A DNA stretch of 64,000 nt from Lachnospiraceae bacterium (GCA_017623675.1 JAGAOO010000063.1:38052-102051), one strand, 5' to 3'. Shown: positions 19,129 through 28,419, counted from the stretch's first letter. Numbers and translations are program-made. The notes: a model not told the origin generated them from the sequence alone.

Positions 19129-19674
19129 CTATTTCTTTGGGAAGAAGTCCTGAGTTTCGTCCCAAAGTACGATATGTCCTGCCTTTAATGATTCAGGAAC
19201 CATAATGATTCGCTGATTTTTAGAACCGCGGAACTTAAGACCAAGATCCTTTTCCTCTTCAATAAAAGGTCCATCGACCAGAATGTCAATATAAGAGAGG
19301 AATTCTGTGGTTTCCGGCCATACAGGAACCATATTTTTTAGAATGGCCTCGTCATAAAGATATCCGGTATAACACCAGATGCTCTTATTTGGATATCGTT
19401 CCTTTACTGCTTTCACCAAAGGGAGCAGGCCTAACTGGTTAGTATGTTCAAAAGGTTCTCCACCTAAAAGGCTGAGCCCACGTACATAATCCGGTTTCAA
19501 ATACTCTAGAATGGTTTTGATGGTTCCGGAGGTAAATAAGGTTCCGTAATTGAAATCCCAGGTTTCCTGATTAAAGCAGTTTTTACAATGATGAGTGCAT
19601 CCACTGACAAATAAGGACACGCGGACACCGGGACCATTGGCAATATCATATTGTTTTATATCTGCATAATTCAT
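19129..19674 (-). CDS. nrdG: Anaerobic ribonucleotide reductase activating protein
   Basis: A 181-residue radical SAM activase that creates the glycyl radical on NrdD under anaerobiosis. The 4Fe-4S motif is CTHHCKNC (Cys26, Cys30, Cys33), followed by the SAM-binding GGEPFEH. Located 66 bp downstream of nrdD and expressed with it. Confidence 0.95.
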   Translation of the reverse strand: MNYADIKQYDIANGPGVRVSLFVSGCTHHCKNCFNQETWDFNYGTLFTSGTIKTILEYLKPDYVRGLSLLGGEPFEHTNQLGLLPLVKAVKERYPNKSIWCYTGYLYDEAILKNMVPVWPETTEFLSYIDILVDGPFIEEEKDLGLKFRGSKNQRIIMVPESLKAGHIVLWDETQDFFPKK

Positions 19675-19740
19675 GTTATTTCTCGCTTTCTGTGTTACTA
19701 ACCTTCAGAATTCTTTGCACCATTCGCAATCCTTTGCATT

Positions 19741-21867
19741 TTACAGGTGCAGAACTCTTGCTTTAATTTCCTTGGTCTTTCCTACATTCCAGAAGTTCTC
19801 GCCTAAGTAACCACAGGTACGACGGGTAACATTCATCTTAGAATGATCTTTGTTATGGCATTGAGGACATTCCCATTCGCCCTCATCATTGATGATGATT
19901 TCGCCATCCCAGCCACATACATGACAGAAATCAGATTTGGTATTGAATTCCGCATACTGAATGTTGTCGTAAATATAACGAACAACCTCAGATAATGCTT
20001 CCAGATTGTTCCGCATATTTGGAATCTCTACATAGGAGATTGCACCACCGGAAGAAATCTGCTGGAACTGGCTTTCAAACTGGAATTTGCTGAAAGCATC
20101 AATCTTTTCCCGGACATCTACATGGTAAGAGTTGGTGTAATATCCCTTGTCTGTTACATCTTCAATGGTACCAAAACGTTCTTTATCAATTCTTGCAAAC
20201 CGATAGCATAAAGATTCTGCCGGAGTACCATACAAACCAAAGGCAATACCGGTCTGGGCTTTCCAACGATCGGTTGCTTCCCGCAAATGGTTCATAACGC
20301 GCAGCGCGAAATCCAAACCTTCCGGTTCTGTGTGGCTGACACCCTTCATTAACTTGGTAACTTCATATAATCCAATATAACCAAGAGAGATGGTTGAGTA
20401 GCCATTGTATAACAGCTTATCAATCTTCTCGCCCTTCTTCAATCGGGCGATTGCACCATATTGCCAGTGGATTGGGCTTACATCAGAGGTGACACCCACT
20501 AATGCATTGTGTCTGCACATTAATGCTTCGTAACACAATTCCAAACGTTCATCCAGTAACTGCCAGAACTTTTCTTCATTTCTCTTTGCCAGAATACCAA
20601 TCTGAGGAAGATTCAAGGAAACAACACCCTGATTGAATCTGCCTTCGAATTTATAATTTCCGTCTTCATCCTTCCATGGAGATAAGAAACTACGGCAGCC
20701 CATTGGACTGAATACGTTACCTTCATAGTTCTGACGCATCAGCTTCGCACTGATGTAGTCCGGATACATACGCTTTGCAGAACAGCGGACAGCCATTTCA
20801 GTAATATAATCATATTCGCCACCCTTTAAGCAGTTGCATTCATCCAGAACATAAATCAACTTTGGAAAAGCAGGAGTTACATAAACACCTTTTTCATTCT
20901 TGATACCTTCCATACGCTGACGAAGAATCTCAGCAATAATCTGTGCGTTTTCTTTGATATATTCGTCCTTTTCGTCCAGATATAAGAAAAGGGTAACGAA
21001 TGGAGACTGTCCATTGGTTGTCATCAAGGTATTAATCTGATACTGGATGGTCTGAACACCGGAACGCAATTCGTCTTCCACACGCTCCTGTACCATTTTT
21101 TCAATAATTTCTGCGGATACCTGGTCGCCAAACTGCTCCTCAAATTTTGCCTTGTATTTGTTGTAACTCTTACGCAGATATTTTCCCAAGTGACGGACAT
21201 CCACAGACTGCCCACCATATTGGCTGCTGGCAACGGAAGAAATAATCTGAGTCATAACGGTGCAGGCTACCTGAAAACTCTTAGGGCTTTCAATTAATTT
21301 GCCATTCATAACGGTGCCATTATCCAACATGTCTCCTATATTAATCAGACAGCAGTTGAAAATTGGCTGTAAGAAATAATCGGAATCATGGAAGTGCAAA
21401 ACACCATCTTCATGTGCTTTTGCAATCTTTTCCGGTAATAAAATACGCTTAGTTAAGTCCTTGGATACTTCGCCGGCAATCAAGTCACGCTGCGTAGATG
21501 CAACGGTAGCGTTTTTGTTGGAATTCTCTTCCATAACGTCCTTATTACTATTTTTAATCAGACTTAAAATAGATTCGTCTGTTGTGTTTGCCTTACGAAC
21601 CAGTTCTCTGGTATAACGATAGATAATATAAGTCTTGGCAAGCACGAATTTACCGTCAGCCATTAACTTTTGCTCGATAATATCCTGGATGTCTTCTACC
21701 AGCATACGGGTACGGTTCTTTCCCTCGATATAACTGATAATGTTGTCAATGGTATCCACAGATACCTGTTCAGAAGGTGCAACCTCTGCATTTGCCTTCT
21801 GGATTGCGGTTACAATTTTGCTACGGTCATAAGTAACCGCACGACCGTCACGTTTAATTACTTGCAT
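19741..21867 (-). CDS. nrdD: Anaerobic (class III) ribonucleoside-triphosphate reductase
   Basis: A 708-residue glycyl radical enzyme that makes dNTPs without oxygen. An N-terminal ATP-cone (VIKRDGRAVTYDRSKI, residues 3-95) gives allosteric control. The zinc site is formed by CHVCGWDG and CPQCHNK, and the radical glycine is Gly686 in RRTCGYLGENFWNVG close to the C-terminus. Transcribed from a strong promoter with two NrdR boxes at 22001-22071. Confidence 0.96.
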   Translation of the reverse strand: MQVIKRDGRAVTYDRSKIVTAIQKANAEVAPSEQVSVDTIDNIISYIEGKNRTRMLVEDIQDIIEQKLMADGKFVLAKTYIIYRYTRELVRKANTTDESILSLIKNSNKDVMEENSNKNATVASTQRDLIAGEVSKDLTKRILLPEKIAKAHEDGVLHFHDSDYFLQPIFNCCLINIGDMLDNGTVMNGKLIESPKSFQVACTVMTQIISSVASSQYGGQSVDVRHLGKYLRKSYNKYKAKFEEQFGDQVSAEIIEKMVQERVEDELRSGVQTIQYQINTLMTTNGQSPFVTLFLYLDEKDEYIKENAQIIAEILRQRMEGIKNEKGVYVTPAFPKLIYVLDECNCLKGGEYDYITEMAVRCSAKRMYPDYISAKLMRQNYEGNVFSPMGCRSFLSPWKDEDGNYKFEGRFNQGVVSLNLPQIGILAKRNEEKFWQLLDERLELCYEALMCRHNALVGVTSDVSPIHWQYGAIARLKKGEKIDKLLYNGYSTISLGYIGLYEVTKLMKGVSHTEPEGLDFALRVMNHLREATDRWKAQTGIAFGLYGTPAESLCYRFARIDKERFGTIEDVTDKGYYTNSYHVDVREKIDAFSKFQFESQFQQISSGGAISYVEIPNMRNNLEALSEVVRYIYDNIQYAEFNTKSDFCHVCGWDGEIIINDEGEWECPQCHNKDHSKMNVTRRTCGYLGENFWNVGKTKEIKARVLHL

Positions 21868-22000
21868 GATTTATCTCCCCACCTTGCATAAGTTTTAATA
21901 TAGTAAATTGCTGCTTTTTGAAATCAGAAAAGTTCTTAAAACGAAAAGCAGACCGATAAACGAAAAAGTAGGTTTATGTTTCAAAACCCTTCGAGAATTC

Positions 22001-22029
22001 ATTATAGCATCAAAAAATAGGTTTGTCTA
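22001..22029 (-). promoter_or_regulatory. nrdDG promoter
   Basis: On the minus strand: TAGACA (22024-22029), 17 bp, TATAAT (22001-22006). Confidence 0.75.
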
Positions 22030-22071
22030 CAATATCTTGGATAAAAAAATAAAAAACACCACAAGATATAG
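22030..22071 (-). promoter_or_regulatory. Two NrdR boxes upstream of nrdD
   Basis: The cores CAATATCTTG (22030-22039; reverse complement CAAGATATTG) and CAAGATATAG (22062-22071, within CACAAGATATAGTG) are near-identical imperfect palindromes whose centres are 32 bp apart, three helical turns. This matches the paired NrdR boxes known to repress ribonucleotide reductase genes. They adjoin the -35. Confidence 0.65.
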
Positions 22072-22243
22072 TGGTCGCGATGTAAAGATAAATGTAAAAG
22101 ATTAGAAAACAGGAAAAGTATATGTAAAAAGGCTGACAATTTGTGACAATTGTAGTATTAGACTTTTCTTTTTTTCTGCTTTATGGTATGGTAAGTAATA
22201 GTTTGAAAACTTTATTATAAATTAAGAAGGGATTAAGACAGTT

Positions 22244-23332
22244 ATGAAAAAGAAAATGCTGAGCCTGTTAGTGGGAATTAGTCTGTGTACCGGTATGTTG
22301 GCAGGTTGTAACAAGGGAACTAAGATGAATAATTACGATGACTATGTGACGCTGGGAGAGTACATTGGAGTTGAATATACACCTTTGTCTACGGAAGTGA
22401 CGGAAGATGAACTGCAGGAGCAGGTAGATGCTTTCCTGCAACAGTGCGGAACCACGGAGGAACTGACGGAGGGCACAGTAAAAGAGGGAGATACCATTAA
22501 TCTGGATTACATTGGTTATGCAGATGGAGAGGCTTTTGAAGGGGGCAGTACTGATGGTGCAGGTGCGGAATTGACAATCGGTTCTCACAGTTACATTGAT
22601 GATTTTGAGGAACAGTTAATTGGACATGAGGTAGGCGAGGAAGGAATTGAAGTTAATGTTACTTTTCCGGATGATTATACCAATTATGATGGAACACCAT
22701 CTGATTTGGCAGGAAAGGATGCTACTTTTGTATGTACCATTAATAGTATTTATGAAACCGTTTATCCGGAAGAACTGACAGATGATATTGTGGCTGAGTA
22801 TTCTAGTTATGATACTGTAAATTCATTTATGGATGCTTTGAAAATGGATTATGAAAATTACAAATCAGAGCTTGCAGACCAACAAATGAAGATAGATATT
22901 ATTACGACTGTTATTGATAATGCAACGGTGAACAGTTATCCGGAGTCAGAGGTGGAGAAAATGACGGAACAAACCATTCAGGCAGCAAAGGATACAGCAA
23001 CGTCATATGGCATGGAATTTAGCGAATACTTAGGCTATCTGCAGGATGAAGAGGGTAATCCGTATACGGAAGAAACCTATGCGGCAGGTGCGGAAGAGTA
23101 TATTCGGGAATTATTAACAGAAAAGATGGTGATTTGTTCGATTGCTAAAAAGGAAGGTATTACTGTGACGAACGCAGAAGTACAGGCATATGTTGAGACA
23201 GAAAGTTCCGAATATGGAATGGATACAGATGCAATGTATGAAAGTTACTCAATGGAAGATTTGTCATATGCAGTTATATATGATAAAGTCATGGAATTTT
23301 TAGTGGAAAATGCTATTGCAATTGAAGAGTAA
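22244..23332 (+). CDS. Exported trigger-factor-like peptidyl-prolyl isomerase lipoprotein
   Basis: A 362-residue protein with a lipoprotein signal peptide (lipobox LAGC, Cys21), an FKBP-like domain at about residues 75-170 (EGDTINLDYIGYADGEAFEGG, FPDDYTN, ATFVCTINSI) and a long helical C-terminal half resembling the trigger factor chaperone arm (residues 175-360). Cytosolic trigger factor carries an N-terminal ribosome-binding domain, which is missing here and replaced by the signal. It probably folds proteins outside the membrane, as PrsA does. Promoter not obvious; RBS AGAAGGG. Confidence 0.8.
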   Translation: MKKKMLSLLVGISLCTGMLAGCNKGTKMNNYDDYVTLGEYIGVEYTPLSTEVTEDELQEQVDAFLQQCGTTEELTEGTVKEGDTINLDYIGYADGEAFEGGSTDGAGAELTIGSHSYIDDFEEQLIGHEVGEEGIEVNVTFPDDYTNYDGTPSDLAGKDATFVCTINSIYETVYPEELTDDIVAEYSSYDTVNSFMDALKMDYENYKSELADQQMKIDIITTVIDNATVNSYPESEVEKMTEQTIQAAKDTATSYGMEFSEYLGYLQDEEGNPYTEETYAAGAEEYIRELLTEKMVICSIAKKEGITVTNAEVQAYVETESSEYGMDTDAMYESYSMEDLSYAVIYDKVMEFLVENAIAIEE

Positions 23333-23382
23333 ATATTGTATAATGACGTCTGTTGATGCTGTATCGCATTGACAGATGATAT

Positions 23383-23466
23383 GCAGTTGTGGCGGAATTG
23401 GCATACGCGCATGATTCAGGTTCATGTCCACGTACGTGGGTTCGGGTTCAAGTCCCGTCAACTGCA
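23383..23466 (+). tRNA. tRNA-Leu (anticodon CAG)
   Basis: Acceptor arms GCAGTTG (23383-23389) and CAACTGC (23459-23465) pair; the anticodon stem CATGA/TCATG holds loop TTCAGGT (anticodon CAG); a variable arm CCACGTACGTGG-type and the T-loop GGTTCAAGTCC follow. The long variable arm fits class II leucine tRNA. CCA is not encoded. Confidence 0.95.
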
Positions 23467-23473
23467 CTGAATG

Positions 23474-23520
23474 TAAGAGCCAAGAGTATTGAAAAATCAA
23501 TGTTCCTGGCTCTTTTATGT
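23474..23520 (+). terminator. Terminator after tRNA-Leu
   Basis: AAGAGCCA and TGGCTCTT close a long hairpin, followed by TTATG. Confidence 0.7.
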
Positions 23521-23598
23521 TGCTTGAAGATAAAAAAGGTAGCAGAAAAGTAGCAATGAATGCCGGTAGGGGTGCTGACTGAAATGCTCGCTAAATGG

Positions 23599-23627
23599 TT
23601 GACAGAGAAAAGTGGCTGATATATAAT
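23599..23627 (+). promoter_or_regulatory. Promoter of greA
   Basis: TTGACA (23599-23604), exactly 17 bp, TATAAT (23622-23627): a consensus housekeeping promoter, 88 bp before greA. Confidence 0.85.
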
Positions 23628-23714
23628 ATTTCAATACGATTGGCGTATTATACCTGTTCGAAGGTTAAGTCGCAAAAGTTGCACTAACATATATATAGAA
23701 AGGATTAAAGTGTA

Positions 23715-24194
23715 ATGGCTGAAAAAATGATTATCACGTATGCAGGATTAAAAGAGATGGAGGACGAGCTTCACAATCTGAAGGTTGTCACCAGAAAGGA
23801 AATTGCTCAGAAAATTAAAGAGGCGAGAGAACAGGGTGACTTATCCGAGAATGCAGAATATGATGCAGCAATGGATGAGCAGAGAGACATCGAAGCTCGT
23901 ATCAAAGAGTTAGAGAAGATGTTGAAGAATGTGGATGTCGTTGATGAAGATGAAATCGATATCCGTACCGTAAATGTTGGTTGTGCTGTTAAGGTACTGG
24001 ATATGGAATTCGATGAGGAAGTTGAATATAAGCTGGTTGGTTCAAAGGAAGCTGATATCTTGAAAAACAAGATTTCAAACGAGGCACCAATTGGTAAAGC
24101 ATTAATCGGTGCTAAAGTCGGTGATGTAGTTGATGTTGAAGCACCGGATGGAACTTATCAGTACAAGGTATTGGATATTAAGAGATTAAGCTAA
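23715..24194 (+). CDS. greA: Transcription elongation factor GreA
   Basis: A 159-residue factor that rescues backtracked RNA polymerase by stimulating transcript cleavage. The N-terminal coiled coil carries the signature EAREQGDLSENAEYDAA with the acidic tip residues, and the C-terminal FKBP-like domain has SPIGKAL-type NEAPIGKALIGAKVGD. Promoter with perfect consensus upstream; lysS follows after 63 bp with a weak hairpin between. Confidence 0.96.
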   Translation: MAEKMIITYAGLKEMEDELHNLKVVTRKEIAQKIKEAREQGDLSENAEYDAAMDEQRDIEARIKELEKMLKNVDVVDEDEIDIRTVNVGCAVKVLDMEFDEEVEYKLVGSKEADILKNKISNEAPIGKALIGAKVGDVVDVEAPDGTYQYKVLDIKRLS

Positions 24195-24203
24195 TAAGAA
24201 GTA

Positions 24204-24235
24204 GTAAAGGGACTGGTATATTGCCAATCCCTTTG
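24204..24235 (+). terminator. Weak hairpin between greA and lysS
   Basis: AAAGGGA-TGG pairs with CCA-TCCCTTT around TATATTG with one mismatch; followed by GTTGTG rather than a T run, so probably an attenuating or processing structure rather than a full stop. Confidence 0.4.
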
Positions 24236-24257
24236 TTGTGAGAAAGGAAGATAGATT

Positions 24258-25871
24258 ATGGCAGAGCAGAACGGACAGAATAATCAGCCAAAGCAGCAGG
24301 ACGTGAATCAGCTGCTTAAGGTCCGCCGGGAAAAGCTTGCTGAGATGCAGGAAGCAGGCAAGGACCCTTTTGAAATTACGAAGTATGATGTAACCCATCA
24401 TTCAGAGGATGTTAAGGCATTATATATTCCTCATGAGGAGAAGCTGTTAGCAGGTCGTAAGGAAGTAGATGTCACAGGCCTTGATGAGCAGGAAGCAAGA
24501 GCTGCTAAGAAGCAGGATTATGAAGAAAGACGTGCCATCATGGATGCTGAGCCAATTACTGTGTGTGTGGCAGGTCGTATGATGTTGAAGCGTGTTATGG
24601 GTAAAGCTTCTTTCTGTACTCTTCGGGATTTGAAGGGTGATATTCAGATTTATGTAGCAAAGGACGCCGTAGGTGAAGAGGCTTATGCAACATTTAAGAA
24701 ATCTGATATTGGTGATATCTTTGGTGTAAAAGGATATGCATTCCGTACGATGACAGGCGAAATCTCAATTCATGCAAACGAGATTACCATGCTTACCAAG
24801 TCATTGCAGATATTACCGGAGAAGTTCCACGGACTGACAGACACAGATATTCGTTATCGTCAGAGATATGTGGACCTTATCATGAATGCCGATGTTAAGG
24901 ATACATTTATTAAGCGTTCTAAGATTCTTAGTACCATTCGCAGATTCTTAGACGGACAGGGATTTATGGAAGTTGAGACGCCAATGCTGGTTGCAAATCC
25001 GGGTGGAGCAGCAGCCAGACCATTTGAAACTCATTTTAATGCTTTGGATGAGGATTTAAAGCTTCGTATATCTTTGGAATTATACTTGAAGCGATTGATT
25101 GTGGGTGGTATGGAGCGTGTATACGAGATTGGTCGTGTATTCCGTAACGAAGGTCTTGATACGAGACATAATCCGGAATTCACACTGATGGAATTATATC
25201 AGGCATATACTGATTATAACGGAATGATGGACCTTACCGAGAATATGTATCGCCATATTGCACAGGAAGTGCTTGGTACAACTACTATCACATATCAGGG
25301 TATCGAAATGGATCTTGGTAAGCCGTTCGAGCGTATTACCATGGTGGATGCTGTTAAGAAGTATGCCGGTGTTGATTTCAACGAGATTCATACAACCGAA
25401 GAAGCTAAGGCAATTGCTAAGGAAAAAGGAATCGAATTCGAGGATTGGCATACAAAGGGTCATATCCTGAATCTCTTCTTCGAAGAGTTTGTAGAGGAGC
25501 ATTTGATTCAGCCTACCTTCGTTATGGATCATCCGATTGAGATTTCTCCGCTTACGAAGAAGAAACCTGGCAACCCGGACTATGTAGAGCGTTTTGAAAT
25601 GTTCATGAATGGTTGGGAAATGTGTAATGCATATTCAGAGCTGAATGACCCTATCGACCAGAGAGAGCGTTTCGCATTACAGGATGCAAATGCAGCCGCC
25701 GGTGATGAGGAAGCAGAGCATTGTGATGAAGACTTCTTGAATGCATTGGAAATTGGTATGCCTCCAACAGGTGGTATCGGTTACGGCATCGATAGACTCT
25801 GTATGTTGATGACAGATAGTCCGGCGATAAGGGATGTGTTACTGTTTCCTACGATGAAGTCACTTAACTAA
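24258..25871 (+). CDS. lysS: Lysyl-tRNA synthetase, class II
   Basis: A 537-residue enzyme charging tRNA-Lys. An N-terminal extension and OB-fold anticodon-binding domain ([16 protein letters not shown]) are followed by the class II core: motif 1 near FMEVETPML, motif 2 [18 protein letters not shown], motif 3 [14 protein letters not shown]. The last residues FPTMKSLN occur again 1.5 kb downstream as an isolated fragment, suggesting that an insertion replaced the 3' end. RBS AGAAAGGAAG. Confidence 0.96.
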   Translation: MAEQNGQNNQPKQQDVNQLLKVRREKLAEMQEAGKDPFEITKYDVTHHSEDVKALYIPHEEKLLAGRKEVDVTGLDEQEARAAKKQDYEERRAIMDAEPITVCVAGRMMLKRVMGKASFCTLRDLKGDIQIYVAKDAVGEEAYATFKKSDIGDIFGVKGYAFRTMTGEISIHANEITMLTKSLQILPEKFHGLTDTDIRYRQRYVDLIMNADVKDTFIKRSKILSTIRRFLDGQGFMEVETPMLVANPGGAAARPFETHFNALDEDLKLRISLELYLKRLIVGGMERVYEIGRVFRNEGLDTRHNPEFTLMELYQAYTDYNGMMDLTENMYRHIAQEVLGTTTITYQGIEMDLGKPFERITMVDAVKKYAGVDFNEIHTTEEAKAIAKEKGIEFEDWHTKGHILNLFFEEFVEEHLIQPTFVMDHPIEISPLTKKKPGNPDYVERFEMFMNGWEMCNAYSELNDPIDQRERFALQDANAAAGDEEAEHCDEDFLNALEIGMPPTGGIGYGIDRLCMLMTDSPAIRDVLLFPTMKSLN

Positions 25872-25873
25872 AA
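25846..25873 (+). repeat. lysS tail, left copy of a duplicated gene end
   Basis: Encodes FPTMKSLN plus TAA. A second copy with synonymous changes lies at 27361-27387. Together they bracket the DUF1016 gene and look like the attL/attR-type outcome of integration into the 3' end of lysS (inference). Confidence 0.55.
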
Positions 25874-25914
25874 AATGGCTTAAATAAAGGGTTTTGAAGA
25901 CTTATGTAAAGAAA

Positions 25915-25934
25915 TTTAACAATAATTTAACACC
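25915..25934 (+). repeat. 20-bp direct repeat, copy 1
   Basis: TTTAACAATAATTTAACACC; the second copy at 27206-27225 differs at one base. They flank the DUF1016 gene. Confidence 0.7.
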
Positions 25935-25975
25935 AAAGTCTTCATAACTCTCCATAAGTCTACTGAAAAATATCA

Positions 25976-26010
25976 GGCGGCGGTTGTAAAAACTGCCGTC
26001 TTTTGTTATA
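25976..26010 (+). terminator. Terminator after lysS
   Basis: GGCGGCGGTT and AACTGCCG pair with a small loop GTAAA, followed by TCTTTTG. Confidence 0.6.
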
Positions 26011-26058
26011 TTTGAGTTGCCCCGTTTGAATGGAAATGAAATTAAAAGGAGCATGTCT

Positions 26059-27159
26059 ATGGAGAATAAATTAAAAAAAATTGGACAAAATAATCTTATG
26101 GGTAATTTTGTTAAAACCGATGATTTATTAAAAGATATGTGTGGGATTATAGAGTCCTCACGAGAAGCGGCATATAAAGCGGTTAATGTTGCTCTTGTAC
26201 AGAGAAACTGGCTTTTAGGATATCGGATTGCCAGCGAAGAAATGCAGGGAGAGGAAAGAGCAGAGTATGGGTCGGAGCTTATTAAAAATCTTTCAAAGAA
26301 ATTGACGCAGAGCTATGGGAAAGGTTTTGATTATAGCTCATTGTATAAGTTTGTTCGTTTTTATAAAGAGTTTCCTGAGATTTTGGACTCAGTGCGTCCA
26401 AAATCTTTGCCACTGTTATCTTGGACTCATTATCGTATCCTTTTGCAGGTGAATGACAAAGAAGCTCGTGATTGGTACGAAAAGGAAGCCATTGAACAGA
26501 CATGGAGTGTTCGTACTTTGCAGAGAAACATTTCATCTCAGTATTATTACCGTATGCTCAAGACGCAGAAGAAAGAACTTGTAGAAGGTGAAATGAAGGA
26601 ACTGGTAGCACCATATCAGAACGATACGTTGGAATTTATTAAAGATCCGGTAATTGCAGAGTTCTTAGGCTTTTCACAGGATACGGATTTTACAGAGAGC
26701 GACCTTGAGAAAAGTATCCTTTCAAAATTGCAGAAGTTTTTAATGGAGCTTGGAAGAGGTTATGCTTTTGTGGCAAGACAACAACATATTCATACTGAAA
26801 AGCAGGACTATTATATCGACCTTGTATTCTACAACTACATACTGAAGTGTTTTGTCCTTATTGACCTTAAAACAGAAAAGATAACACATCAGGACGTGGG
26901 ACAGATGGATATGTATATCCGAATGTATGATGAATTGAAACGCAGCGAAGGAGATAATCCAACGATTGGTATAGTGTTATGTTCAGATACAGATGATGAC
27001 ATTGCTCGTTATTCTGTTATGCACGGAAACGAACAACTCTTTGCGTCGAAATACAAATTGTACCTGCCGACAGAGGAAGAACTGAAAGCAGAAATTGAAA
27101 CCCAAAAGGCAATGTCTTATCTTCAGCAACAGAGTAGTAAAGAAGAGAAAAATGAATGA
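26059..27159 (+). CDS. PDDEXK nuclease domain protein (DUF1016/YhcG family)
   Basis: A 366-residue protein. The N-terminal half (residues 20-165) is the DUF1016 DNA-binding part (YGSELIKNLSKKLTQSYGKGFDYSSLYKFVRFYKEFP, then LSWTHYRILLQV). The C-terminal half is the nuclease-like domain: YYIDLVFYNYILKCFVLIDLK, containing the D...D-x-K catalytic pattern. E. coli YhcG-type proteins are linked to restriction loci and DNA repair, but here it stands alone. ATG 26059 has GGAG seven bases upstream. It is bracketed by duplicated lysS ends and 20-bp direct repeats, so it was probably acquired. Confidence 0.88.
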   Translation: MENKLKKIGQNNLMGNFVKTDDLLKDMCGIIESSREAAYKAVNVALVQRNWLLGYRIASEEMQGEERAEYGSELIKNLSKKLTQSYGKGFDYSSLYKFVRFYKEFPEILDSVRPKSLPLLSWTHYRILLQVNDKEARDWYEKEAIEQTWSVRTLQRNISSQYYYRMLKTQKKELVEGEMKELVAPYQNDTLEFIKDPVIAEFLGFSQDTDFTESDLEKSILSKLQKFLMELGRGYAFVARQQHIHTEKQDYYIDLVFYNYILKCFVLIDLKTEKITHQDVGQMDMYIRMYDELKRSEGDNPTIGIVLCSDTDDDIARYSVMHGNEQLFASKYKLYLPTEEELKAEIETQKAMSYLQQQSSKEEKNE

Positions 27160-27205
27160 AGTCAAGAGATATTGTGTTGTTCTATAAGCTGCAGTTAACA
27201 CCATA

Positions 27206-27225
27206 TTTAACAATAACTTAACACC
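27206..27225 (+). repeat. 20-bp direct repeat, copy 2
   Basis: TTTAACAATAACTTAACACC, 19 of 20 identical to 25915-25934. Further short similarity (GACTTATGTAAAG and GACTTATGTAGAG) continues next to both. Confidence 0.7.
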
Positions 27226-27351
27226 GATTTATATAAGAGTTTTAGAGACTTATGTAGAGTTATGTGGCATATATGCCAAATAACGGATTTATTCCAGAAT
27301 AAATAAGGGTTATGCAGAGTTATGAAGGCTTATAGAGGGGCATATTTTCAT

Positions 27352-27387
27352 GTGCTTATATTCCCGACGATGAAGTCATTGAACTAA
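27352..27387 (+). pseudogene. Isolated 3' end of a second lysS copy
   Basis: Translation gives [11 protein letters not shown] and stop, against [11 protein letters not shown] in the intact lysS. Codons differ synonymously (TTCCCGACG against TTTCCTACG), so it is a separate allele, not a recent duplication. Confidence 0.65.
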
Positions 27388-27421
27388 AGATGTAGTACAA
27401 TCAAGCATAATAAAGAATAAA

Positions 27422-27568
27422 TGTATTACAGACGAGAAAAATAAAAAGAAGACCCGGTATGTCTTGAAAGATTATATGTTCAAGTTTTGGTATGAGTTTA
27501 TCCCAAAGGCTACCAGCGTAATTGAAATGGGGCAGGGAGAGGTTTATTGCAGGAAGTATGATTATTAA
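27422..27568 (+). pseudogene. Fragment of a DUF234-type AAA ATPase
   Basis: An open stretch without start encodes TRYVLKDYMFKFWYEFIPKATSVIEMGQGE, the usual central segment of the archaeal-type ATPases (DUF234 part), then ends at TAA. The ATPase core and the C-terminus are missing. Confidence 0.6.
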
Positions 27569-27685
27569 GGGGAATCTGCGGAAAAATGTGCTGACAAACA
27601 TAGAAAGTATATTATTTAAGAAGAAAGCAGTGATTGCGAAAGTGGGCAATCCATGGGAATAAGGTAATACAAAGGAACAGTAGCT

Positions 27686-28093
27686 ATGGGATTATTTAAG
27701 TCGTTGCGTTCATTTTTTTCAGGATATCGCTATAAGATTAATCGAGAGATTCTGAAAGAATACATAGAGGAAGTGATTGCATTCGCACAGGAAGAAAGCT
27801 TATCCTTCTGCGATGAGTTCTATTTGGTATCAGATGGAGCGGAAAGTGATAAACTGCACATTTCGATTATTAATTACGATGTTCCTTGTGATGATTGCTA
27901 TGAAGTGGAGAAATCCATGCGGGGTATCATCATCTTTGTAAATGAGAAGAAGAGTTACGACCCGGAACAGGACGAGAAATACTATACGGCTGAGGACCTG
28001 ATAAGTTTTAAGTTGATAAACTATCCGGAGTTATTCATTTTGATTAATGATCAGATAGCTCCGGCTAGTCTTGAGCAATATAAGATTCAATAA
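27686..28093 (+). CDS. Hypothetical protein
   Basis: A 135-residue soluble, acidic protein starting MGLFKSLRSFFSGYRY. The rest has alternating charged helices and sheets (EESLSFCDEFYLVSDG, LHISIINYDVPCDDCYEVEKS). There is no signal peptide or membrane segment. I do not recognise the family. The RBS AAAGGAAC precedes ATG. Neighbours are a broken ATPase fragment and, in another frame right after its stop, a fragment (NDFYELAELETGD...) that could be its own frameshifted continuation or a separate remnant. Confidence 0.55.
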   Translation: MGLFKSLRSFFSGYRYKINREILKEYIEEVIAFAQEESLSFCDEFYLVSDGAESDKLHISIINYDVPCDDCYEVEKSMRGIIIFVNEKKSYDPEQDEKYYTAEDLISFKLINYPELFILINDQIAPASLEQYKIQ

Positions 28094-28209
28094 TGATTTC
28101 TATGAGCTTGCTGAACTTGAAACCGGAGACTTTATTACAGCTGCATTGCCTGACCTTTTGGATGAACTTAGCATTCCTATCTTTTATACCATGCTTGGAA
28201 AAATAGGGG

Positions 28210-28419
28210 TTGAGGAAACAATTGCAAACAACGAAGCCGGATAGTAAGCATCATGGAATTGGCATGCAAAACCTCATAGAAGTCTTAAAGAAGTACAAAG
28301 GGGAATATCAGATTGTGGTGAAGAATGGGGAATTTGCAATTCACATGTTGCTGCCACTATACAAGGAGGATAAAAAACGTTCGTCGGAAAAACCATACCG
28401 TTCGTCGCATAGTAGATGA
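28210..28419 (+). pseudogene. Fragment of a GHKL-type sensor histidine kinase
   Basis: The 69-codon frame contains TTKPDSKHHGIGMQNLIEVLKKYKGEY, the ATP-lid (G1) end of GHKL histidine kinases such as AgrC-like sensors. The kinase N-terminus, membrane part and N box are missing. No RBS. Probably the 3' relic of a deleted agr-type sensor. Confidence 0.6.

Noticed and set aside
26059-27159. Type I restriction system linked to the DUF1016 gene
   Set aside because: No hsdR, hsdM or hsdS in the neighbourhood.
25915-27225. CRISPR-like repeats around the DUF1016 gene
   Set aside because: Only two copies of a 20-bp repeat, 1.3 kb apart, without spacers; they look like flanks of an insertion.
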